DNA of 64,000 nucleotides from Acanthopleura granulata. Lineage: Eukaryota; Mollusca; Polyplacophora; Chitonida; Chitonidae. This document shows, piece after piece, positions 25,601-37,600 of this stretch; the stretch's first letter is position 1; every line of letters starts with the position of its first letter. The DNA lies in contig JABBOT010000001.1 in NCBI GenBank assembly GCA_016165875.1, positions 16,444,876 through 16,508,875 on the forward strand, in the 5' to 3' direction. Under the pieces are notes generated by a model. That model did no database searches and had not been told where the DNA came from. It saw only the letters and a program-made list of their open reading frames with translations. A program made the translations under genes and the position numbers.

Positions 25601-28600
25601 GTGCTAAGGTGGTGGAAGTAGATCAAGAGAAATCACGCTTTCTCGTCAGCTTGAGGCTTGCAGACTGTTACCATGGTAACAATGAAAACATGCTGGAGAT
25701 AATGAGCACGGTATTGATGGAAAGAGAAGAAGTCAGAGCATGGTTTCGAAAGAAGAGTAAAGGTAATGGCTGCTTATCATTAAATTGTCTAATAAATGAG
25801 GTACGTGGAAATGTGCTCAAGTACTCATGGAAACAGAAACAGCTGTGTCTTTTTTAACTTCACGTGTTAAATACCATGCTTTCTCCATAAGTGGAGACAC
25901 TTGATACTCGAGAGACTCTGAAACTAGAAGGAAAGATCACAGAAGTCTGTCACGAAACACTCACAGCTGGTGATATTGGCGACCCAGCTGGCCTATACCC
26001 TGGCCTACATGCTTAGTCTCAACTGGCCGCTTGTACAAGGCAACTCATTTCTCAGTGTACACGCCTGTTGAAGAAGTTCTTAAAAAGTGCTTAAAAATGT
26101 TCTTAAAAATGTACTTACTCGCTTTCCGTGTTATATCAGACACATGGTCATCAGATCTTAGCTGTTTTTCTTCTGAAGAACATTCAACTCACCATATTCC
26201 CACTTATGTAAAATTTGCATTAAGTCATTAGTATAGCCTGTATTTTCAACACGGGGTCCTCAGTAGCAAAGGGTTTAGCATGCTAGTACAGTGTAATGAC
26301 CCAGGTGCCTCTCACCAGTGCTACCGCTGTGAGTTTAAACCCAGTTCTCGCTGGCCATCCTCTACGGCTGTGAAGGTCTGCCAGCAACCTGCGGATGGTT
26401 GTGGGTTTCCCTCTGGTCGCCATTGTATAAGTGAAATATTCTTCAGTATAGCATAAAACACCAATCAAATAAATAAATATATTTAATTTTAATATTGATT
26501 GAGGTAATTACATTACAGTCTTCGAAAAGATGGAAAAATCTTTGGAAAAAACACTGGTCTTTATGTACTATGTCATTAGTGGATGGTTATGACAGACATT
26601 GCGCGTGTCCTGTCTGTCTCCATCTTTGTTGTGTTGTAACAGCTCATTCTTCAGTCTTGTCACTTCGAAGTCATCTTCTATTTAGGGCCTGTTTGTTTTC
26701 ACCTCTTTAAAAACTCATGTTCCTTTTGGGAGTTAAATGAAATATGGTAATTTGATGTGTTTGCATGTTTTTTATGAGTACACTATCACTACATTATATG
26801 TAGATATAATTTTTTTGCACTCAAAACTTTTGATGATGTCATATTTGCATGTAGACCTACACTGCTTGCCTGTATAATGTATACTTATAGTTAATGTCGT
26901 ACTGCAAGCATTGGGTTTGTGTAATATAGCAGTGTTAAGGTAAATGGTTAAGTGGTTATTTTTACCCTTGAAACAACATGGCTGAAAAGGTTTATTGTGC
27001 ATAGAACACATCTTAGACTGCATATTAGGAAATAAACAGGAATCATGAATCCTGGAATAAATTTTTGTTTTTTCAAATTTTATGATGCCTGTTCGTGCAT
27101 GGGATTTTATTTATACTCCCAAATGATGTCCCTGGCCAACCTCATTAAATGCATTTTAACACCTCAGAATGAATGCTGAGAAATCTATTTGCACTGCCAT
27201 ATATTAGGATTCTATATGGATTACAAGAATCATCAAATTCCAGAAATCCATTAAATAAGGTTGCATTTTGCAAACTCTGTAAGCAGTTTGAAACAAAATT
27301 TATGTGCAGTTATGTTTCTGGGAGTGGTTTGTGACTGAGTGGTTAAAACACTTGCCCCACCGTAATGCTGGTCGCCGTTGTTTAAGTGAAATATTCTTGA
27401 GTACGGTGTGAAACACAAATCAAATAAATAAATCAACAGCTTGCCAAAGATCAGTGGTTTAGCCCCAGCTTTCCTTTTTCTTAAGCCTATAAAACTGACT
27501 GCCATCATGTGAGTTAAAAATTCCTGAGTATGGCTCTTCAACAAAAATCAAGAAAATAAGTAAATTTTCAATTGTTTTCTAACTTCGTAAACAGATAAAG
27601 AATCAAAGCAACTGTCCAGTTTGGCTGATCTGACCATTGGTCAGCTAGTTCCAGTGACCATCATTAATCAGAACAAGTCAGTCGTGTCATGTGACCTAGG
27701 AAAGGGGATAAGAGGAACATGTAGCAAGGAATTCGTTGAAGGTAAGTACATGTATAAGGATGATCCTCTCACCTGAAAAACAGGTGTGGGGGGAGTGTCT
27801 GGAGGTGTGGGGAGTGTCTGAAGGCGTGGGGGAGTGTCTAGAGGCATGGGGGGAGTGTCTGGAGGTGTGGGGGGTGTCTGAAGGCGTGGGAGTGTCTAGA
27901 GGCATGGGGAGTGTCTGGAGGGTCTAGAGGCATGGGGGAGTGTCGGAGGTGTGGGGGAGTGTCTGGAGGTGTGGGGAGTGTCTGAAGGCGTGGGGGAGTG
28001 TCTAGAGGCATGGGGGGAGTGTCTGGAGGTGTGGGGAGGGTCTAGAGGCATGGGGGAGGTCTTGTGGGGGAGTGTTGGAGGTGTGGGGGGAGTGTCTGGG
28101 GGTGTGGGGGAGTGTCTGGAGGTGTGGGTGGAGTATCTAGAGGCATGGGGAGAGTGTCTGGAGGTGTGGAGGTTTGAATCTGAAGAATTTCGATTACATT
28201 TGCCGGTGGGAACTGCTGGGATGTATCATCTCAATGCATAATGCTGGCTACCATTATGTAAGTGAAATATTCTTGAATACGACATAAAACACCAATGAAA
28301 TAAATAAATAAATATTATCTTATCGCAATTCCTGGTCATCAGCAGTCATGATACATTTTAACATTTCTTCTTTGATCAAAAGGACAATGAGCATTTATTG
28401 ACAGTGACACATAATTGTAAACTTAATTTAGAACTTTCGCCCAAAAACCAAATCTCTTTGAACCATCATCAGAAAAGGCGATAACGGAGATAAAAACTGC
28501 ATGCTATATACTTTGTTTTCTCTACAGTATGGCTGTAACACACAGTACTTCAAATCTGTTTTGTCTCTTTTATGGTTGTGGAGGATGTATAGCCTACACT

Positions 28601-31600
28601 TTGGAAAGTTGATTTGACAATGAACTAAAAACGATATGACTTCACAAAGCTGTTGAAACCATCTTTTGTGAGTTGTTTAACCGGCATTTCATATTATTAT
28701 TCTTAAAAATTATTTATGTTTGTGCTATAGATAAAATTATTGCTGCCGTGTGGTTCTAACAGTTTTGACAAGATGTTCATGGACATATAGCTAGGGGAGG
28801 TGTTGAGAATGAACTGCTGATCTGATTTGTCTGCAGGTCAGACGTTTGAGACTGGCAGTCAGTATCATGCCATTGTTCTCTGTGTCAACCTGGCTCAGCG
28901 GACTGTCCATCTGTCTCTAAATGAGGAGCATGTGCGGGCAGCCAAACACAGGAGAGACAATCGCTTCTCCAAGGTAGGACATCAGCTAGCAGAAACTGTT
29001 CAAGGTGTCGTCTGAAAAACACTTTATCATCAACGAAACTGTTGATTNNNNNNNNNNNNNTATAACCTACAACAGCTGTGGAGTTCATTGGTAACTGAAA
29101 GGAGACACAGCCTTATGTGTAATTGCCTCAAATAGCTTTGTGTATAATTGCCTTACAGAACCTTATATTTAATAACCTCACACAGCAAAGTGTATAATTG
29201 CCTTGCAGAACCTTATATTTAATAACCTCACACAGCAAAGTGTATAATTGCCTTACAGAACCTTATATTTAATAACCTCACACAGCAAAGTGTATAATTG
29301 CCTTACAGAACCTTATATTTAATAACCTCACACAACAAAGTGTATAATTGCCTTACAGAACCTTATATTTAATAACCTCACACAGCAAAGTGTATAATGG
29401 CCTTACAGAGCCTTATATTTAATAACCTCACACAGCAAAGTGTATAATGGCCTTACAGAACCTTATATTTAATAACCTCACACAGCAAAGTGTATAATTG
29501 CCTCACAGAACCGTATATTTAATAACCTCACACAGCAAAGTGTATAATTGCCTTGCAGAACCTTATATTTAATAACCTCACACAGCAAAGTGTATAATTG
29601 CCTTACAGAACCTTATATTTAATAACCTCACACAACAAAGTGTATAATTGCCTTACAGAACCTTATATTTAATAACCTCACACAGCAAAGTGTATAATGG
29701 CCTTACAGAGCCTTATATTTAATAACCTCACACAGCAAAGTGTATAATGGCCTTACAGAACCTTATATTTAATAACCTCACACAGCAAAGTGTATAATTG
29801 CCTCACAGAACCGTATATTTAATAACCTTACACAGGTAAGTGTATAATTGCCTTACAGAACCTTATATTTAATAACCTCAGACAGCAAAGTGTATAATTG
29901 TATATACAAAGCTACAGTTTATGCAGTGGGTAAGACACATCAGGTCTGAAGTAGTTTAGGAAGGACATGCTTGAAAGACACTTGGTACTTTGAAGTGTTT
30001 GTTAATTTTAAAAGCCATATTAAGATAATTTACACATGACGGTATTCATTAGTTTTGCAATTAGATGTTGCTGTGTTTTTGTGACATCTACTTTGTAGTT
30101 CTGTGACTCTTATTTCCAGTGTGAAGTGAAAGCAATCCATGACAGCGGTATGGTCGTGAAGGTGGACGATCGTATAAAGGGATTTATCACCAGACTGCAC
30201 TTGGCTGACGTTCCCCTGAAACATCCGGAAAAAAAATTCAATGAAGGAGACAAGTTAAAATGTAGAGTGAGTGAGAATATCAATGCTTGATATGTACCTG
30301 TTGTTTTTAGTCTTACATTTAAATACAAAGGTGTGCCCATTGAATTTAAAAATGTTCCATTTAGAAGGTGAGTCAAATAACATTATGCAAATTAAAAGAT
30401 AATGTATTGGAAGTTTGAAATCTATTTGAAATTAAATTATATACGGAAGCTGTTTTCAAGGAGTGACAGATGTTATATGGTTTTAAATCCAGCAGTAATT
30501 ATTTTGTTTCTTCCTCAAGGAAGAAGAAAGTTTCCTTATGTGTTGTTGTTGTTGTTGCACAGGTCTTGCAGGTAGATTTGGCTAAATCTAAACTATTCCT
30601 GACCCACAAACGGTCTCTGATTAACTCCAAGCTGCCCTTCATCACTAGTTACGACCAGATGGAGCCTGGTATGGAGGTGGAGGGCTTCATAGCTGTCATC
30701 AAGGACAGAGGTGTGCTGGTGGTCTTCTATAATGAGATTAAGGTACCAGGGGAAAAATAGGGTGGGAGAATGAACAATACCCACTTTGATTTTTTCATGT
30801 GGTGGTGACAGTTTTTGGTCTAAACTTGTTTCAACCATTAGAAATGCTGTAAAAATGAAAAAGAAAGATTTGGAAGATTTCTCGGCACATCACAGTTTCC
30901 ATAAGTTTAAAATTTGAGCTGATGAGGCCTGTTGGGCTGAAACCATGGTCTAAACTTTTGGGGGCTTATGCGACATAACTTTTTTGCTTTGAGTATGCAA
31001 GTTTTACTTTCCTTTTGTTAGTTGCAAAACAATTTCAAGAAAAGTTATTTGAAGGTGCTTACACCAGTTGACCTGATTTATGGCTAAGCCAGTTTTTTTG
31101 GCGAAGTACAGTTTTGTGAAATCGACTTCTGTAAGGTTTGATGTGGCTTAGCCAGTTTCATTGCCTTAAGCCAGTTTCATTGCCTTAAGCCAATTTTATT
31201 AACCATGCAGTGTTTCATTGAATTGGCCCCAGGAAGTCTCTCAAGAAAAATAACTTAATCCTTGAATTTTCTGCTCCATTTTTGAGGGGTAGACAGAGCA
31301 GTGATAATGCCATGAAAGTTTCAGGTCTCCTGACTGAATTCAGTCTTTTTTCTGATAATGGAGGATACAGTTTTTGGCTGAGAATGTCAAAAGTGCATTA
31401 TTAAATCTGATCTACATTGTGTGGTCTGATTGCATTTTGGATTTTCTGAACATTTTATGATCTTTCATCTTCCTGTAGGGCTGGGTTTGTAAAGAAGAAC
31501 TGAGTACAGAGCATGTCTCTAACCCAGAGAAGATGTTCTACCTGGGACAGGTGGTTAGGTGCAGAGTTCTGAGTGTTCAGCCATCAAAGAAAAGGGCACA

Positions 31601-34600
31601 ACTATCGTTTAAGGTCAGTATAAGGAAGACAATGTTTTGAAACATAGATGTTTGCATTAATTTTCTGCTCATCCTCATTATTCTATGACATATGTGTGCA
31701 GACAGTAACATTGTTTGAAAACTGATGCTCATGTGATGCTGTGAAGTTTACTGAGTCTAAAGTTTTTTTGAAGTCAACTTGTCATCCTCCAGTGTGGACA
31801 TACACACATATTTATATACATATATCTATACGTCAGGAACTTAGATGGGTTACCCCCAAGCACTCCCCTGCAATAAAAAATGAGTGTATAAGTAAACAGT
31901 TCTTGACTTTGGCTTTAAATAGCATTCTGATAATAAAATTGACTTACAACATCAATTTAAGGATTGCAAAAGTAAATACTCTACATATTAATAATAAGCA
32001 GTCTTCAAATTAAATAAATCTACATTTGATTAATTGAGTGAATCGGGTAATGGACATGAAATTTGGTTCCAGCTTGGAGGCGGAGGGCTAACTCGCAAAC
32101 AGCGGAAGTCAACCACCCCACCTGAAGACTTCAAGATAGGCAAGGTAGGTGTGGTCAGGCTTAAAGGTCTTAACACTTCAGGGGTCAGTTTTACACAGCA
32201 GTCCCGTCTTGCACATCGATGGCGAAATATATGTTTAATAGATATGTACGTTGTCTGTAGTAACTAGGTTGATGTTTCATTGTGATGTGTTTGGACAGTT
32301 TTAAAGGACGGCAATTTGCAATAGTTTTCCTGTTATCTGTTGACTAACCCAAATTAAAAAGAACTTGGGATCACTACTTCAGGTGATGGTATTATTGTTC
32401 TTAGTCTCTAAGTACAGTTAAGGATTTGTTGACGTGTAGAAATTTCAATGCACAATTTTGTTTTCTTAAAGTGTAAAGAAACTGTTGAGCTTTTTGTTTT
32501 CAGATTTCAGGTTGTTAATTTTGGCTTTCTGTTCCCGCATTGTAGACTATACAGTTCAGTTTTTGTTCTCCAATTGTATTCCCACATCCTCTGACTGTAG
32601 ATGATGGTCTACTAGTTTAAAACCTCTGACTGTAAGGAATACATGTACAGTTCAGTTTTTCTGTCCATAGGTCACCACGATATGACTGAAAAATTACCGA
32701 TGTGGCGTCAAACCATAATCATTCATTCATTCATTCCGTCCCTAGATAGTGCTCATCTGTGTATCATTGTAGATGATATTCTTTTGTTCTCAGTGCTAAG
32801 ATCATCAAAAAAATAGCACTTGAGTTTTAGTACATAGTTCATCTTTCTGTTTGTGGTTATTGTTGTTCAGTATTTTCTTTGTAAATTCCCTGTGCTGAGA
32901 TTGTTGGTGATATACAGGTAGACCTACTTATTGTTTTCAATTATCTAAGTGCAAAGAATACATTTGCAAGTTATGGTCTGTCACACAGTTTATCCCTCTG
33001 TTTGTAGATTGTAGACTGTAAGGTGGTGAAGAAAAAGGACTCTGGGTTAGATGTGGCAGTTTTAACCTCTGGCACCCCTGCGTACTTGCCCAGGTATCAT
33101 CTGTCAGACTCCTGGGAAAACTGCCAGCTGCTTATGGATATGTACCAGGTGGACGATGTCATCAAAGAGGTCATGTACCTGACTCACACCTCACACACTG
33201 TATCCTTTGGGGCCTTGGTGCCTCTTCTTAGAGTAGTCAAATGTGGACATAATTGGTAGAAATTCTTTAAACAATAATTGTGCACAGAACCACTTCTGGC
33301 TGGGTTAAATGTGGTCTTTCTATGTGTGTCAGGATGTTTATCAAGTATCTGGCAAGTTGCAGTGATACAAAATGATTATGACATAAACATCAGTAAAACA
33401 AATAGATAAATGTTGATTTACATTGGAAAATTGACACCTTTAATCTGTAATTATGCTGCTGTACATTTAAGTTTCCACAAAGCTCTGTCTATTTGTCTGA
33501 TTGTTGTGTGTGGTGACTCCCTCGCAGTTCAGCCTCTTCCTCATTACAAAAGTCTTCGGTATAACAAGTCTTTTAATTCAGTATGGTTCCCCCATTGTTT
33601 CCATTATGTTGTTGTTATTGGTATTGTACACATCTTTAATATTGAAATATTTCACTGAAGAGTTTGTATCTTACTTCACTCGCAGGCTGTGTTGTGTATT
33701 TATTTATTAATTTATTTATCAAAGCCTGTGGTATATGGATTGAGCTTCTTGGTGAATCATGATAACATACGACACATACAACTTGGTAGGCCTAGACAAA
33801 TTTCCCTTCCAGCCTCTTTGGTGTAATCAGAGAGACAGGTTTATCACCATACCTTGTGGTAATGCTCTGACACATGCTTCACTGATTGTTCCTTGACCAC
33901 CCGTAGCTGGTCACAAGAAAGTTCTCCCATGTCCAAGCCTCTCGTGAAGGGAGCTTGGTGTCACAGTTTTCTGAAATACAGGTATGTTGTGTTTTTTTTT
34001 TTTGTATTATTTTCTTTGTGTCATGGCTTGGCCTAATATCTGCTTAGGCTGTTTGTTGATCTCAGCATTGAGTGCAGAATAAAATACAAAACAGTAATAT
34101 CGAAGAAGTCATTAATTCTCAGCTCCATTGTTTGCCAGCATGTACATTTTCTCTATGCAACATTTTAAAGATTGCATCCAAAATGAGTGAAGGATATCCT
34201 AAAAATGAATAATCATTGTGAGCCAAAAAATGTAAGAAAATAGTGCAAAATGAGTATGCATAATGTTTTCAGTATACCTCTTTAAAACTGTAAGTTTTTT
34301 CATGGGACATTTTTACTCCTGTTGGTTCGACACAGCACCACTTGTCTTTTCTTCACAGTTGCACACCTGTTCATGCACAGCTTCACACGTTTTCACCTGT
34401 TTTACAGCTGGGGGATGTGGCAAGCTTCATCGATGTTTTTCACCGTTTTCGTTTACACCTGCGAGAAGCAGACTGCATAACCTGTGTGTTATTCACCCTG
34501 TGTTACGCCTCCAGGTTTTGTACATCCATGTGACATGTTTTCATCTATCACCTGTTTTACTGGCGTTGTATTTCAGCCTGGCCTTCAGTTGCATGGTACA

Positions 34601-37600
34601 ATCAAGAACATCATGGAGTACGGGGTGTTTGTAGAATTCCCAGGAGGCATGTTTGGTCTGGCTCCTAACAAGGTAACTGTCACCATATCAGACAGGGTGG
34701 GTGTCCTGTGGACTGAGGAGATTAGCACACTAGTGCAAGATAATGACCCAAGTGCCTCTCACCAGTGTGATCGCTGTGAGTTCAAGCCCATCTCACATGG
34801 GCTTCCTCTCATGTTGTGTATTGGAAGATCTGTCAGCAACCTGCGTACAGTCATAAGTTTCCAGTAGGCTACTTGGTTTCCTCCCACTATAATGCTGACT
34901 GCCGTCATATATATTCTGAAATATTCTTGAGTGCAACATAAAACACCAATCAAATAAATGAATGAATGAATGAACAGGTTTATTTTGTGGGTGTTCTGGC
35001 ATTGTAGCTTTTGAAAAGAAAGACCTTGCCGGTCTTTACTCATAAATTTAGTTATTTCAGATCTAAAGACCTATGTAATGTATAAGAAACATGTGTTTTG
35101 GTTCCATTTCCATGAAGAATACTGTTGTTTTTTTTCATTTTAGTGTATAAATTTATATCCTATGAAAACAATGTAACAGTTTTCAAAATATTTCTATTAA
35201 TACTTGGCAAGGATTGGCTGTGATAGGGTTGTCAGTGCAGATTGATTTCCTTTAATGTAATCATGAGAGATAGGTATAGTAAAATATAGAGTTTTTTCCT
35301 GTACATTATATGTACTTGTGTCTCCTTAGTACCCTGATGAGAATGAAAGCTCCAAACTGCAGCTGGATGCATTGATGTAGAAAACTGCAAAGGGGTATTT
35401 TTTCATAATCTTACACACTTACAGCTGATCCAGGAAACTTGATATTTAATATCTAACTGCTTACTTTGGGATGGTTTACAGTTCATCTGTGATGACAGAC
35501 TTCCTGACGTCTCTGCAGAGTTCCCAGTGGGCACGTCCGTCAGTGCTAAGGTGGTGGAAGTAGATCAAGAGAAGTCACGCTTTCTCGTCAGCTTGAGGCT
35601 TGCAGACTGTTACCATGGTAACAATGAAAACATGCTGGAGATAATGAGCACGGTATTGATGGAAAGAGAAGAAGTCAGAGCATGGTTTCGAAAGAAGAGT
35701 AAAGGTAATGGCTGCTTATCATTAAACTGTCTAATAAATGAGGTACGTGGAAATGTGCATGTGTCCTCAAGTACTCATGGAAACAGAAACAGCTGTGTCT
35801 TTTTTAACTTCACGTGTTAAATACCATGCTTTCTCCATAAGTGGAGACACTTGATACTTGAGAGACTCTGAAACCAGGAGGAAAGATCATAGAAGTCTGT
35901 CACGAAACACTTACAGCTGGTGATATCGGTGACCCAGCTGGCCTATACCCTGGCCTACATGCTTAGTTTCAACTGGCCACTTGTACAAGGCAACTCATTT
36001 CTCAGTGTACACGCCAGTTGAAGAAGTTCTTAAAAAGTACTTAAAAATGTTCTTAAAAATGTACTTACTCGCTTTCCGTGTTATACCAGACACATGGTCA
36101 TCAGATCTTAGCTGTTTTTCTTCTGAAGAACATTCAACTCACTATATTCCCACTTATCTAAAATTTGCATTAAGTCATTAGTATAGCCTGTATTTTCAAC
36201 ACGGGGTCCTCAGTAGCAAAGGGTTTAGCATGCTAGTACAGTGTAATGACCCAGGTGCCTCTCACCAGTGCAACCGCTGAGAGGTTAAATCCAGTTCTCG
36301 CTGGCCATCCTCTACGGCTGTGAAGGTCTGCCAGCAACCTGCGGATGGTTGTGGGTTTCCCTCTGGTGGCCATTGTATAAGTGAAATATTCTTCAGTATA
36401 GCATAAAACACCAGTCAAATAAATAAATATATTTAATTTTAATATTGATTGAGGTAATTACATTACAGTCTTCGAGAAGATGTAAAAATCTTTGGAAAAA
36501 ACACTGGTCTTTATGTACTATTTCATTAATGGATGGTTATGACAGACATTGCGCATGTCCTGTCTGTCTCCATCTTTGTTGTGTTGTAACAGCCCATTCT
36601 TCAGGCTTGTCACTTCAAAGTCATCTACTATTTAGGGCCTGCTTGTTTTCACCTCTTTAAAAACTCATGTTCCTTTTGGGAGTTAAATGAAATATGGTAA
36701 TTTGATGTGTTTGCATGTTTTTTATGAGTACACTATCACTACATTATATGTAGAAATAATTTTTTGGCACTCAAAACTTTTGATGATGTCATATTTGCAT
36801 GTAGACCTACACTGCTTGCCTGTATAATGTATACTTATAGTTAATGTCGTACTGCAAGCGTTGGGGTTGTGTAATGTAGACCTACACTGCTTGCCTGTAT
36901 AATGTATACTTATAGTTAATGTCGTACTGCAAGCATTGGGTTTGTGTAATGTAGACCTACACTGCTTGCCTGTATAATGTATACTTATAGTTAATGTCGT
37001 ACTGCAAGCATTGGGTTTGTGTAATGTAGCAATGTTAAGGTAAATGGTTAAGTGGTTATTTTTACCCTTGAAACAACATGGCTGAAAAGGTTTATTGTGC
37101 ATAGAACACATCTTAGACTGCATATTAGGAAATAAACAGGAATCATGAATCCTGGAATAAATTTTTGTTTTTTCAAATTTTATGATGCCTGTTCATGCAT
37201 GGGATTTTATTTATACTCCCAAATGATGTCACTGGCCAACCTCATTAAATGCATTTTAACACCTCAGAATGAATGCTGAGAAATCTATTTGCACTGCCAT
37301 ATATTAGGATTCTATATGGATTACAAGAATCATCAAATTCCAGAAATCCATTAAATAAGGTTGCGTTTTGCAAAACTCTGTAAGCAAAACTCTGTAAGCA
37401 GTTTGAAACAAAATTTATGTACAGTTATGTTTCTGGGAGCGGTTTGTGACTGAGTGGTTAAACACTTGCCCCACCATAATGCTGGCCGCCGCCGTTTAAG
37501 TGAAATATTCTTGAGTACGGTGTGAAACACAAATGAAATAAATAAATCAACAGCTTGCCAAAGGTCAGTGGTTTAGCTCCAGCTTTCCTTTTTCTTAAGC

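Larger units (their letters stand above)
19227..29047 (+). repeat. Duplicated block, copy A (9.8 kb; PDCD11 introns 13-23)
   Basis: From TATAACCTAC at 19227 to AACTGTTGATT at 29047 the sequence recurs, nearly base for base and in the same order, at 29061-39240. Shared items include ten exons, all SINE insertions and both minisatellites. Copy A begins inside the intron after exon 13 and stops 74 bases after exon 23, exactly at the N run. Confidence 0.97.

Noticed and set aside
27951..28241. Open frame with a repeating [12 protein letters not shown] peptide
   Set aside because: It is the translation of the G-rich minisatellite in intron 22, its order changes between copies, and no splice sites support coding use.
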